Assembly (NCBI RefSeq): GCF_008704205.1
Contig: NZ_VXLC01000001.1
Span: 248,001 to 312,000 of the forward strand
Source of the DNA: Nocardia colli
GTDB taxonomy: Bacteria > Actinomycetota > Actinomycetes > Mycobacteriales > Mycobacteriaceae
Length of the DNA: 64,000 nucleotides
Direction of reading: 5' to 3'
Both the position numbers and the translations under genes were made by a program. The stretch's first letter is position 1. The number at the start of each line of letters is the position of its first letter. This document shows, piece after piece, positions 8,460-16,897 of this stretch. Below the pieces are notes generated by a model, which saw only the letters and a list, made by a program, of their open reading frames with translations, made no database searches and was not told the origin of the DNA.

Positions 8460-9482
8460 ATGCGGGACATCGTCGATGACCTATTGCGGGTGTGGCATTC
8501 CGGGCGTACCGGCGGGCTGGCCACCATCGTGCGCACGATGGGCTCCGCGACGTTGCCGATCGGGTCCGCGATGCTGGTCGATCCGGACGGTGGCGTCTAC
8601 GGCGCGGTGACCGACGGCGGGTTGGAGGAGATCGCCTACGAGGCGGTGCTCCAGGCTGCCCGCACAGGCCGGCGCGCGATGCACCGCTACGGCGTGGCAA
8701 CCGTCGCCGACCGGGACAGCACGATGGATGTGTTCACCGAGCCGTTCTCGCGCAGGCACTTTCCCGAGTTTCCCCTCGTCGCCGCGGAGATCGCCGCGCA
8801 CCGGCGGATCACCGTGTTCACCGTCGTGTGGAACTCCGACGCGGACCTGATCGGTCAGCACCTGGTCACCGACAAGAAGCACGGCACCGAGCTGCTCGCG
8901 CTGCCGGATTCGGATGTGTTCGTCGCGTCGTTCGCCCCGCCGCCGCGCCTGATCATCTTCGGCGCCAACTCTTTTGCCGCCGCGCTGACCGTGCAGGCCA
9001 GGCTGCTCGGCTACCGCGTCACCATCTGCGACTCCAGGGAGAACTTCGCCAAACCGGAGAAGTTCCCCGGCGCGGAGGTGGTCGTCGACTGGCCGCACCG
9101 CTACCTGAACACGCTGTCCTCGGCGGGCGAAATCGACAGCAGCACCGGCATTGTCGTCACCTCGCACGACCCGAAGTTCGAGATCCCGCTGCTCACCGTC
9201 GCGCTCCGACTACCCGAGCTCGGCTACCTCGGCGCCATGGGCGCGCACACCGTGCACACCCAGCGCATGGAAGACCTACGCGCGGGCGGCTTCACCGAAG
9301 CGACCCTGGCCCGCCTGCATTCCCCCGCCGGACTCGACCTCGGCGCCCGCACCGCCACCGAGATGGCCGTCGCGATCGCCGCCGAGCTGATTGCCGCCAG
9401 AACCGAACAGTCCGGGCGGCACTCGCTCGATCACTCCCAAACCCAGTCGCCGCTGAAAGCGGCTGTCGGACTGAGTAGTTAA
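8460..9482 (+). CDS. XdhC/CoxI-family molybdoenzyme maturation protein
   Basis: 340 residues. The N-terminal XdhC/CoxI domain (GGLATIVRTMGSATLPIGSAMLV, TDGGLEEIAYEA) is followed by a Rossmann-type C-terminal domain (RLIIFGANSFAAALTVQARLLGYRVTICDSRE) and the GYLGAMGAHTVHTQRMEDLR motif. XdhC proteins bind molybdenum cofactor and help its sulfuration and insertion into xanthine dehydrogenase. I prefer the ATG at 8460 to that at 8418 because a GGAG lies just upstream and it avoids a long overlap with the preceding gene. Its stop overlaps the convergent transporter gene stop within a 4-bp TTAA. Confidence 0.92.
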   Translation: MRDIVDDLLRVWHSGRTGGLATIVRTMGSATLPIGSAMLVDPDGGVYGAVTDGGLEEIAYEAVLQAARTGRRAMHRYGVATVADRDSTMDVFTEPFSRRHFPEFPLVAAEIAAHRRITVFTVVWNSDADLIGQHLVTDKKHGTELLALPDSDVFVASFAPPPRLIIFGANSFAAALTVQARLLGYRVTICDSRENFAKPEKFPGAEVVVDWPHRYLNTLSSAGEIDSSTGIVVTSHDPKFEIPLLTVALRLPELGYLGAMGAHTVHTQRMEDLRAGGFTEATLARLHSPAGLDLGARTATEMAVAIAAELIAARTEQSGRHSLDHSQTQSPLKAAVGLSS

Positions 9483-10573
9483 GCCTTCAGCCCCGGGTTC
9501 TCCGCATACACCTCGCGCAGCACCGAGAGATCGAACAACTCCTCGGCCTTGATATCGAGGTCGGCGGCCCGCAACGCGGTGATGTTCTGCTCGATCAGCT
9601 TGTCGGTCATGGTCAGCAGCCCGTTGGCGGTCGCGTCCGCGGAGGTGACCAGATCGTTCTGCGCCACTGCCTCTTTCGTCTGCTCGTCCAGGTCGAGCTT
9701 CTGATCCTTGCCGTACACCTCGACCGCGAGCCGGGCGGATTCGGCCGGATTGGCCACCGCGTCCTTCCAGCCCTTGATCTCCGCGACCAGGAACGCCTTC
9801 AGCTTCTCCCGCTCCTTGTCGATGGTGGATTGCTTGACCGTGAGCGTCTCGGCCACCAGCGGCAGGTTGTAGTCGGCGAACAGGAAGTGCGTGTTCGCGA
9901 ATCCCTTGGCGGTCAAGGTGATCGGCTCGTTGGTCACGTAGCTGACCCAGCCGTCGACCTCGCCGTTGGCCAGCGGGGACGGATCGAACTGCGCGGGCAC
10001 GATGGTGACATCGTTCGGCTTGAGGCCGTTGGCGGTGAGCAGTGCCTTGAAGATCAGCTGGTTGGTGTCCTGCACGCCGATCTTCTTGCCGCGCATGTCC
10101 TCTGGCGTCTTGATCGGCTTGGCCGCCGAGCTGACGATCGCGAACGGGTTCTTCTGGTAGGTGGTCGCGATGATCTTGCCGGGCAGGCCCTCCAGCACCG
10201 CCTTGGCGGTGGTCTGCGGGGCGGACAGGCCGAGCCAGATCTTTCCGGTGTCCAGCCCGGCCTCCACCGAGGTGCTGGCCGCGCCGCCCGCGATGAGATT
10301 GACCGAGCCGAAACCGGCCTCCTTGAAATAGCCTTTGCTGTCCGCGAAGTACTCGCCGGCGAATTCGATGTTTTTCAGCCAGGACAGCTGCACCGCGACG
10401 GTGCCGTATTTGGAGCCGTCCGCGGTGGAACCACCCGAGGAGTCGGAGGCATTGTCGCCGCACGCGGCGAGCAGGCCCGCACCGCCGAGTGCGGCGCCGG
10501 CCATTGCGGAGTAACGAAACAGAGACCGTCGGTTCAGTGAAGGCCCGAACGAAGAGCGTTGCACGGGTGTCAT
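9479..10573 (-). CDS. ABC importer substrate-binding lipoprotein (NMT1/THI5-like)
   Basis: 364 residues. The N-terminus has a twin-arginine stretch (NRRSLFRY), a hydrophobic segment and a lipobox ending LLAAC, so it is likely a Tat-exported lipoprotein. The mature part matches the SsuA/TauA/NMT1 family (VQLSWLKNIEFAGEYFADSKGYF near the start, GVQDTNQLIFKALL in the hinge region). Such proteins bind nitrate, sulfonates, pyrimidine precursors or nucleobase-like compounds. It is the last gene of an operon with two permeases and an ATPase. Proximity to urate genes suggests a purine-related ligand, but that rests on position only. Confidence 0.88.
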   Translation of the reverse strand: MTPVQRSSFGPSLNRRSLFRYSAMAGAALGGAGLLAACGDNASDSSGGSTADGSKYGTVAVQLSWLKNIEFAGEYFADSKGYFKEAGFGSVNLIAGGAASTSVEAGLDTGKIWLGLSAPQTTAKAVLEGLPGKIIATTYQKNPFAIVSSAAKPIKTPEDMRGKKIGVQDTNQLIFKALLTANGLKPNDVTIVPAQFDPSPLANGEVDGWVSYVTNEPITLTAKGFANTHFLFADYNLPLVAETLTVKQSTIDKEREKLKAFLVAEIKGWKDAVANPAESARLAVEVYGKDQKLDLDEQTKEAVAQNDLVTSADATANGLLTMTDKLIEQNITALRAADLDIKAEELFDLSVLREVYAENPGLKA

Positions 10574-10653
10574 GCGCCGAATCTAGGTCGATTGCGTTTC
10601 ATTTTCTTTACTTTGACGTTCCGAGCGGTGATTTGCTCGAATTTCACCGGGAT

Positions 10654-11451
10654 TCAGGACCGGCCGGCGTCGGCGCCGAAGCGGGCCAGCACCAGATTCT
10701 CGATGACGCCCACGACCGCGTAGAGCAGCACCGAGACGATCGTGACGATCACGATCGACGACCACAGCTGGTTGTACTGGAACGTCGGAATGGCCCGGAT
10801 CAGGCTGGCGCCCAACCCCGTTCCGCTGCCGAGCCATTCGCCCAGCAGCGCACCGATCAGCGCGCCGGGCACCGAGATCCGGGCCGCCGCGAACACCGAG
10901 GGCAGCGCGGCGGGCACCGCGACCATCCGCAAACCGGTCCATTTGGACCCGCCGTACGCGGCCACCAGGTCCAGCGCCTGCCGCGGCGCGTCGCGCAACC
11001 CCGCCATGATCATCACCAGCGCCGGGAAGAACACCACGATCGCGGCCAGCACCGTGACCCCGCCGAGCCCGCGGCCGAACACCAGCACGATGATCGGGGC
11101 GAGCACCACCAGCGGCACCGAGCGCAGCAGCATCGCCACCGGCAGGAAGGTCTGCTCCACCGCGGCGAACGACACGAACAGCGCGGCCACCACCAGCGCC
11201 GCCACCATGCCGAGCGCGAACCCGATGGCCGCGTCCCGCAAGGTGATCTGCAAGTCGTCGATGATCACCGCGCGCGCCGCACTCGCGCCGCGCGAGGTCA
11301 CCAGGTAGCGCCAGATGTCTTCCGGCGACTTGCCCACCCGCGGGCCGACCTGCGGAAACGCCTTCAGGAAGACATACCAGATCGCCAGCATCAACAGCAG
11401 CGAGGTGACCAACGGGAACAAGAACTTCCCGATCCGCAGCACAACCTTCAT
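10654..11451 (-). CDS. ABC transporter permease
   Basis: 265 residues with about six hydrophobic segments and the binding-protein-dependent permease EAA-like loop (DLVAAYGGSKWTGLRMVAVPAALPSVFAAARISVPGALIG in the second half). It is of the SsuC/TauC type that works with NMT1/THI5 binding proteins. The ATG at 11451 is preceded by GGAGGAGGGG, a strong ribosome site; the longer frame to 11520 is unlikely. It is the second of two permease genes, so the importer probably uses a heterodimer. Confidence 0.9.
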   Translation of the reverse strand: MKVVLRIGKFLFPLVTSLLLMLAIWYVFLKAFPQVGPRVGKSPEDIWRYLVTSRGASAARAVIIDDLQITLRDAAIGFALGMVAALVVAALFVSFAAVEQTFLPVAMLLRSVPLVVLAPIIVLVFGRGLGGVTVLAAIVVFFPALVMIMAGLRDAPRQALDLVAAYGGSKWTGLRMVAVPAALPSVFAAARISVPGALIGALLGEWLGSGTGLGASLIRAIPTFQYNQLWSSIVIVTIVSVLLYAVVGVIENLVLARFGADAGRS

Positions 11452-11514
11452 CGCCCCTCCTCCGCGCAACCGCGCAACGCACGTTCTCGTCCGCCGCGCA
11501 CATCCCATGCCGCC

Positions 11515-11544
11515 GCGCACGAATTCGTCGGCAAATTCGTGCGC
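11515..11544. repeat. Inverted repeat between the two permease genes
   Basis: GCGCACGAATT at 11515-11525 and AATTCGTGCGC at 11534-11544 form a perfect 11-bp inverted repeat with an 8-nt loop. A third copy of ATTCGTGCGC lies at 11553-11562. All sit in the 133-bp gap between the permease genes and could be an mRNA hairpin that adjusts downstream expression, or a protein-binding site. Confidence 0.6.
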
Positions 11545-11584
11545 ACCATGCGGATTCGTGCGCGGGAGGGAGCATTCACGGTGG

Positions 11585-12331
11585 TCATCGGGACTCCTGG
11601 GTGGTCCATGGGGCGACTAGGCGGGCGGCCAGTGCGACGATCGCGTAGCCGAGGCCGGCCAGCGCCGCCGCGGCCAGGGCCATGCCCCAGGTGCGGGGCA
11701 CGTTGTAGGCCGTCTGGGCGGCGGTCAGCGCGACGCCGATGCCGCTGTCCACACCACCGAGATACTCGCCGATGATCGCGCCCAGCACCGCCGAGGGTGC
11801 GGCAATCTTCAACGCCGCGAACGTATTCGGCAACGCCGAGATCAATTGCACCCGGTACAGCTGCTGCCAGCGCCCGCCGCCGTAGGCCCGCACCAGGTCG
11901 AGACTCGTTCGGTCCGCCGACCGTAATCCGGTCACGGTGCCGACCATGGTGGTGAAGAAGCAGTACATCGCGGCCAGGAACACCGTCGGGGTGCGGCCGC
12001 CGAACACGACCAGGATGATCGGCCCGAGCGCGAGCAGCGGCGTGCAGTAGCTCAGGATCGCCAGCTGCGTGGCCAGCGATTCGATCTGCGGGATCAACAT
12101 GATCAGGATGGCCAGCGCGATGGCCATCCCGTTGCCCCAGACGAATCCCTTCAGCGCGCCGAGCGCGGTGATCCGGAAGTTCGGGCCGTAGAGCCCCCAT
12201 CCGTCGGTGTACATCGTGTGCACGACCGTCCACGGGCTGGGCACGGTGCCACCCGCGACACCGAGCGCCGCGAGCAGCCACCACACCCCGATCAACCCGG
12301 CGACGCCGAGCAATCCGCCGATCCGTTTCAT
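11585..12331 (-). CDS. ABC transporter permease
   Basis: 248 residues from the ATG at 12331, which has GGGAGG 7 bp upstream; the open frame to 12427 is not supported. The sequence has repeated membrane segments (LGVAGLIGVWWLLAALGV first) and the permease signature around DLVRAYGGGRWQQLYRVQLISALPNTFAALKIAAPSAVLG. It pairs with the downstream permease, the ATPase at 12459-13301 and the binding protein at 9479-10573. Confidence 0.9.
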   Translation of the reverse strand: MKRIGGLLGVAGLIGVWWLLAALGVAGGTVPSPWTVVHTMYTDGWGLYGPNFRITALGALKGFVWGNGMAIALAILIMLIPQIESLATQLAILSYCTPLLALGPIILVVFGGRTPTVFLAAMYCFFTTMVGTVTGLRSADRTSLDLVRAYGGGRWQQLYRVQLISALPNTFAALKIAAPSAVLGAIIGEYLGGVDSGIGVALTAAQTAYNVPRTWGMALAAAALAGLGYAIVALAARLVAPWTTQESR

Positions 12332-12458
12332 GCCCGGCCTCCCTGACCACGCCGGACGCACAGCGCGACCGACCGCATCGGCTGCCCGTACGACCGCACC
12401 CGCTGCCACCCCGGTCTCGCCTGCCACTGACAGCGCGCCGGTCGTTGTCTGTCGTTGC

Positions 12459-13301
12459 TCATGCCTGCACCGCGCCCGTGCTCGACTTCCCCGCGTCGGT
12501 GCCCAGTGCGCCGCCGGTGCCGGACTTCCCGAACAGCAGCTCCGAGAGGTAGTCGTGCAGCTTGTGGAATTCGGGGGTGCGCATCATCTCCGGGGTGCGC
12601 GGGCGGGGCAGGTCGATCTCCACCAGTTCCAGCACCCGGCCCGGGCGCGGGCTCATCACCGCGACCACATCGGAGAGGAACACCGCCTCGGCGATGCCGT
12701 GCGTGACCATCAGCGTGGTCGCCGGCTTCTCCGTCCAGATCCGCAGCAGTTCCAGGTTGAGCCGCTGCCTGGTCATGTCGTCCAGGGCGCCGAACGGTTC
12801 GTCGAGCAGCAGCACGGTCGGCTTCACCACCAGCGCCCTGGCGATCGAGACGCGCTGGCGCATGCCGCCGGACAGCTGCGCCGGCTTGGCCTTCTCGAAG
12901 CCGTCCAAGCCGACCAGCTGGATCAGGTCGGCGATCAGCGCCGGGTCCGGGGTGAGGCCCGCCACCTGCAAGGGCAGCTTGATGTTCGACTCCACCGTGC
13001 GCCACGGCAGCAGCGCCGAGTCCTGGAACGCGATGCCGAGCTCGTGCCTGCGGACCAGCTCGGCGGGCGTCTGGCCATCGATCAGCGCCTTGCCCGCGCT
13101 CGGCGTCTCCAGTCCGGCGAGGATGCGCAGGACGGTCGACTTGCCGCAGCCGGACGGGCCGAGCAGCGACAGGAAGGTGCCCTGTTCGGTGTGCAGGTCG
13201 ACCGAGTCGAGGGCCTCTACCGTCTTCCGCCCCACCTTGAAGGTTTTGGTCAACCCACTGATGTGAATTCCGGTCCCCCCGGCACTGCTTTCCACGCTCA
13301 T
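12459..13301 (-). CDS. ABC transporter ATP-binding protein
   Basis: 280 residues. Walker A is GPSGCGKST, the signature is [15 protein letters not shown], Walker B is [12 protein letters not shown], and the switch His is in [14 protein letters not shown]. This is the SsuB/TauB-type ATPase of nitrate/sulfonate-class importers. The start at 13301 (MSVESS) has an AGGGTGA upstream. It is the first gene of the importer operon. The 127-bp gap to the next gene holds no feature I can name. Confidence 0.93.
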   Translation of the reverse strand: MSVESSAGGTGIHISGLTKTFKVGRKTVEALDSVDLHTEQGTFLSLLGPSGCGKSTVLRILAGLETPSAGKALIDGQTPAELVRRHELGIAFQDSALLPWRTVESNIKLPLQVAGLTPDPALIADLIQLVGLDGFEKAKPAQLSGGMRQRVSIARALVVKPTVLLLDEPFGALDDMTRQRLNLELLRIWTEKPATTLMVTHGIAEAVFLSDVVAVMSPRPGRVLELVEIDLPRPRTPEMMRTPEFHKLHDYLSELLFGKSGTGGALGTDAGKSSTGAVQA

Positions 13302-13428
13302 GAAAGTCACCCTAGAAGGGGTCCGTTGCACAGATATTGCGAATCGCGACCCCAGATTTCGCGATCGTTACGCGAACCCGCGTGCACACCGGATTTCCGA
13401 TCGTCGCGAGCCGATATCCGCTCGATGG

Positions 13429-14145
13429 ATGACATCGGTGCGTGCGCTGGTTGCACCACAGGTGAACCCGATCTACGCGCTGCTCGACGCCAAGCTGCAC
13501 ATCGCCGGCTCGGAGATTCTCTGGCGCGAGGTGATCGGCAACGGTTTCGGCCTCGCCTCCGCGCTCGGCGGCATGCGCAGGCGGGTGTGGGCCTGGCCGA
13601 TCGGCATCGCCGGGAACGCGCTGCTGTTCACCGTTTTCGTCGGCGGTGTGTTCAACACTCCGCAGCATCTGAACATGGCGGGGCAGGCCGGGCGGCAGCT
13701 GATGTTCATCGCGGTCAGCGTTTATGGCTGGTGGAGCTGGCATCGGCACGCCAACGAGACCGGCCTGGAGCATCGCGGCGTCGAACCGCGCTGGGCGAGT
13801 AATCGCGAACGGCTCGTGCTGATCGCCGCGATGCTGGTCGGAACCGCGGCCTTTGCCCAGCTCTTCGCGCTGATCGGTTCGTATGGGCCGTGGGCCGAAG
13901 CCTGGATCTTCACCGGTTCCGTGCTGGCGACCTATGGGATGGCGCGTGGTCTCGCCGAGTTCTGGCTGATCTGGATCGCCGTCGACATCGTCGGTATCCC
14001 GCTGTTGGTGAAGGCCGGTTACTACCCGTCGGCGACGCTGTACTTCGTCTACGCGGGGTTCGTGGCGTGGGGATTCCTGGTCTGGATGCGAAACATTCGC
14101 GCGGAGGCGTTACCGAAGGCCGTGCCGGTGGCTTCGGCGTCCTGA
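13429..14145 (+). CDS. pnuC: PnuC-family vitamin/nucleoside transporter
   Basis: 238 residues from the ATG at 13429; the start is uncertain because no clear ribosome site is visible and a GTG follows at 13438. About seven membrane segments and the Trp-rich VYGWWSWHRH and EFWLIWIAVDIVGIPL motifs are characteristic of PnuC, a SWEET-fold facilitator for nicotinamide riboside; relatives carry thiamine or riboflavin. It diverges from the ABC importer operon and ends 25 bp before the convergent TetR gene. Which vitamin it carries cannot be decided from the sequence. Confidence 0.87.
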   Translation: MTSVRALVAPQVNPIYALLDAKLHIAGSEILWREVIGNGFGLASALGGMRRRVWAWPIGIAGNALLFTVFVGGVFNTPQHLNMAGQAGRQLMFIAVSVYGWWSWHRHANETGLEHRGVEPRWASNRERLVLIAAMLVGTAAFAQLFALIGSYGPWAEAWIFTGSVLATYGMARGLAEFWLIWIAVDIVGIPLLVKAGYYPSATLYFVYAGFVAWGFLVWMRNIRAEALPKAVPVASAS

Positions 14146-14174
14146 GCCTCGGGCCGAAAGAGCTTGCGGCTCAG
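14142..14174. terminator. Possible shared terminator of convergent pnuC and tetR genes
   Basis: CTGAGCC at 14142-14148 and GGCTCAG at 14168-14174 form a 7-bp inverted repeat that includes both genes' stop codons. There is no T tract. The stem is short, so this is tentative. Confidence 0.35.
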
Positions 14175-14893
14175 TCTTGCTGGGCCGCGGCGTCGGCGAA
14201 GAGCTTGGCCAGGACTTCCGCGATGTTGGCGGATCGGTCGAAGTGGTAGCCGAGATCGGCGGCGTGGCCGGCGAACAGGTGCCAGGCGGAGGCCGTGAGC
14301 ATGCGGGCAATGGTTTCCTGGTCCGGCCGATCGGCTCCGGCGGGCGTGCTCAGGTACTGGGTGACGATGCCCTCCACCAAGCCGACCAGCCCGTAGGCCA
14401 GCGGGCGATACGGTTCGACATCGATGGCGAGCATGCCGGTCCACGACGAAAACTGTTGCCACAGCGTCTCGGCGACCCGGTGCCTGCCGATGGTGAGGCT
14501 GGTCTCCCCCGACGAGCGCCCCGGGCCGTTCTGCGCGAACTGGTAGAGATTGGGGTGCGCCGCGGCCCAGCTCACCACCCGGCGGATCACCTCGTGGAAC
14601 ATCTCTTCCGCGGTCTTGGCCGGGTCGAGCACGAGCAGCGTCTCCACCTCGGACACATAATGATCCATGATGTACTCGCGTACCCGGGCGTCCAGGTCTT
14701 CGCGGTTGTCGAACTGCCGGTAGACCACCGAGCGGGCCAGGCCGGCTCGCTCGGCGATCTGCTGGATCGATACCTCGGCCGTGGGGCCGTTCTCCTCGAT
14801 CAGCGCGACGGCCGCCTCGAGGATCTGGGCCTGCCGGGTCGAGTTGTGCTCGTCCCAGCGTTGTCCGCCCGAACGCCTGCGATGGGTACGCAT
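14171..14893 (-). CDS. TetR-family regulator next to a P450
   Basis: 240 residues from the ATG at 14893 (a GTG at 14911 is an alternative). The N-terminal HTH is clear: ILEAAVALIEENGPTAEVSIQQIAERAGLARSVVYRQFDNREDL. The C-terminal ligand domain is helical with no obvious metal site. It lies 26 bp downstream of the P450 gene on the same strand, so the two are probably one operon. The two 19-bp palindromes at 16491 and 16540 upstream of the P450 are good candidates for its binding sites, giving autoregulation together with the P450. Confidence 0.9.
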   Translation of the reverse strand: MRTHRRRSGGQRWDEHNSTRQAQILEAAVALIEENGPTAEVSIQQIAERAGLARSVVYRQFDNREDLDARVREYIMDHYVSEVETLLVLDPAKTAEEMFHEVIRRVVSWAAAHPNLYQFAQNGPGRSSGETSLTIGRHRVAETLWQQFSSWTGMLAIDVEPYRPLAYGLVGLVEGIVTQYLSTPAGADRPDQETIARMLTASAWHLFAGHAADLGYHFDRSANIAEVLAKLFADAAAQQD

Positions 14894-14919
14894 GTGGGCG
14901 GGCGGTTTCACGGATTCGA

Positions 14920-16461
14920 CTATACGGCGGTGTCCGCACGCTCCAGTTCCGGCAGGAACCGGGGGCGCATCGGCAGCGGGCCGTCCGGGCCGCCGGTGAA
15001 CGAGATCTGCCGGCGCACGCGCTGATCCGACACCGCGTCGAATTGCAGCTGCTGGGCGAAGGTGGCGACCACGAGCGAGGCCTCCATGTTCGCGAATCCC
15101 GAAGCGACACACATTCTTTTGCCCGCACCGAACGGCATCGTGGCCCGCTTGTGTTCGCGCTCAACGTTTTCCGGCAGGTAGCGGCTCGGGTCGAACTCGT
15201 CCGGGCGGTCCCACACCCGCTGGTTGTGGTGCGATCCGTGGATGAGCGTGATCACCGTGGTGCCCGGCTTGATCAGGTAACCGCCCAGCGAGTCTTGCTC
15301 TTTCGCCGTTCTGGCCAGGCCGACCACCGGCGGCAGCACGCGCATGGTCTCGGCGACCACGGCCTGGGTCCACGGGAGCCGGTCGAGATCGGCGGCGGTG
15401 GCGGGGCGCGAGCCGAGCACCGAGGTCACCTCGTCGCGGAGGCGGTCGCGGGCCTCCGGATGTTCGGCGAGCATCTGCCAGACCCAGGTCAGGGCGGTCG
15501 CGGTGGTTTCCATGCCCGCGCCGATGAACGTCATCAGCTCGTCGTGGATCTCCTGATCGGTGTATTTGTAACCGGTTTCGGGGTCGGACGCGTCGATCAG
15601 GGCGGCGAGCAGGTTGTCCTTGCGGGTGATCCGCCCCGCGCGATGGTCGGCGATCAGGCCGTCGACCACGCGCTCGGCATGCCGCAGGTCGCGCATGCTG
15701 CGCGGCTCGATCACCCAGCCCGCCGCCCGCATGACCCGCATCGGCAGCCGCGAATTCCCGGCATCGTCGCGGTTGCGCCCGCGCTTGTGCAGCCAGGTCG
15801 CGAAGTGGTGCAGCGGATGGCTGAGGTTCGTCATGAATCCGCGGCCGAAGAAGCGTAGCAGCCGATACAGCACCACCTCCGACATCGGGCCGGTGATGTC
15901 GGTGCCGAACATCGTCCGCGACGTGACATCCAAAGTGAGCCGGTTCATTTCGGCGTTCACGTCGACGACGCCGTCCCCCGCCGACAGCTCCCGGATCCGC
16001 GCGACGGCATCGCGCGCCGCCTCGACCATCACCGGCGCGAAGCCGTCCACGTTGCGCTTGGCGAAGATCGGCTGCACGAGTCGCCGATTGCGCTGCCACA
16101 GTTCATCGTTCAGGTCGGTGACCAGTCCGCGCCCGAACGCCACCGCGAGCATGTCGTAGTCCGGGCTCTTCGTGTAGTTGTTCTGATTGGTCACCAGCAC
16201 ATGCCGGGCCAACTCCGGGCTCCGCACGATGACGAACTTCGCGAACGGCACCCGGGCGACGATCACGTCGTCCTGCCCCGGGAAGTTCGTCACGTAATCC
16301 AGCACCGTGTGATCGCGCACCCGTGGCAGGATCCCGATCGACAGTTTCACCGACTCCCACCAGGTCACCGGCGTGCCGTGCCAGCGGATGAACGTGGGCG
16401 CCCACCGGGGTGGATGCAATGTCGAATCAACGACGGAATCAACGGACTCGACATCGGCCAT
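14920..16461 (-). CDS. Cytochrome P450
   Basis: 513 residues from the ATG at 16461. The oxygen-binding I-helix AGMETT is at 315-320, the K-helix ETMR at 371-374, and the heme-binding FGAGKRMC at 444-451 with the Cys ligand at 451. The length and the I-helix motif (AGxETT) resemble CYP4/CYP110-like bacterial enzymes that hydroxylate fatty or aromatic substrates; the subfamily is not assigned. No ferredoxin or reductase gene is adjacent, so redox partners lie elsewhere. An AAGGTGAG precedes the start. It heads an operon with the TetR gene. Confidence 0.94.
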   Translation of the reverse strand: MADVESVDSVVDSTLHPPRWAPTFIRWHGTPVTWWESVKLSIGILPRVRDHTVLDYVTNFPGQDDVIVARVPFAKFVIVRSPELARHVLVTNQNNYTKSPDYDMLAVAFGRGLVTDLNDELWQRNRRLVQPIFAKRNVDGFAPVMVEAARDAVARIRELSAGDGVVDVNAEMNRLTLDVTSRTMFGTDITGPMSEVVLYRLLRFFGRGFMTNLSHPLHHFATWLHKRGRNRDDAGNSRLPMRVMRAAGWVIEPRSMRDLRHAERVVDGLIADHRAGRITRKDNLLAALIDASDPETGYKYTDQEIHDELMTFIGAGMETTATALTWVWQMLAEHPEARDRLRDEVTSVLGSRPATAADLDRLPWTQAVVAETMRVLPPVVGLARTAKEQDSLGGYLIKPGTTVITLIHGSHHNQRVWDRPDEFDPSRYLPENVEREHKRATMPFGAGKRMCVASGFANMEASLVVATFAQQLQFDAVSDQRVRRQISFTGGPDGPLPMRPRFLPELERADTAV

Positions 16462-16490
16462 AGCAGGCTCACCTTGCCTTACACACTCAC

Positions 16491-16509
16491 GTGGGACGTG
16501 CTGTCCCAC
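16491..16509. promoter_or_regulatory. Operator-like palindrome 1 upstream of the P450 gene
   Basis: GTGGGAC-GTGCT-GTCCCAC, a perfect 7-5-7 inverted repeat centred about 39 bp upstream of the P450 start codon. The size and position are typical of a TetR-type operator. Confidence 0.65.
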
Positions 16510-16539
16510 TCAGAGTAGTGAGACACCGTGACCCGGTCA

Positions 16540-16558
16540 ATGGGTGAACACCACCCAT
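16540..16558. promoter_or_regulatory. Operator-like palindrome 2 upstream of the P450 gene
   Basis: ATGGGTG-AACAC-CACCCAT, a second perfect 7-5-7 inverted repeat. Its half-site differs from palindrome 1 but shares TGGG, and the centres are 49 bp apart. The rest of 16559-16706 shows nothing I can name. Confidence 0.55.
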
Positions 16559-16706
16559 CCACCTCCCCCGGACACAGCACAGCCCGGCAAGCCATCCAAG
16601 GCCTACCGGGCTGGATCATCGACGGCCCCGCAATCAAGCGGAACTAAGCGTGGCGGCGCGAAAGAACAAGTCTCATCGACAAATCGGTGCTGCGCGAACA
16701 GAATCC

Positions 16707-16865
16707 CTAGTTGGGCGTATCGCCCTCATAATCCATATCCGCCGCCTGATCCTCCGTGGTAGCCGCAGCATCCCCGGTCGAATCCGGCTGATCAACGTCG
16801 TCGCGGTCCACCTCAGTGTCATCCGAACGCTCTGTACCGGGCTCAGTGGTCATGGCCACCGACAT
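16707..16865 (-). CDS. Possible small acidic protein
   Basis: 52 codons reading from MSVAMTTEPG to a terminal EGDTPN, very rich in Asp, Glu and Thr. It lies 32 bp downstream of the DeoR gene on the same strand. There is no convincing ribosome site; a second in-frame ATG is at 16853. Acidic composition and position make a small gene plausible, but it may be a chance frame. Confidence 0.35.
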   Translation of the reverse strand: MSVAMTTEPGTERSDDTEVDRDDVDQPDSTGDAAATTEDQAADMDYEGDTPN

Positions 16866-16897
16866 GCCCGCCAAAACCACCTTCAAACAGGTCGGGG

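Noticed and set aside
13302..13428. A TPP, FMN or NAD-type riboswitch between the ABC importer and pnuC
   Set aside because: No conserved riboswitch core (for example CTGAGA with its partner segments) is visible, although both transporters could carry vitamin precursors.
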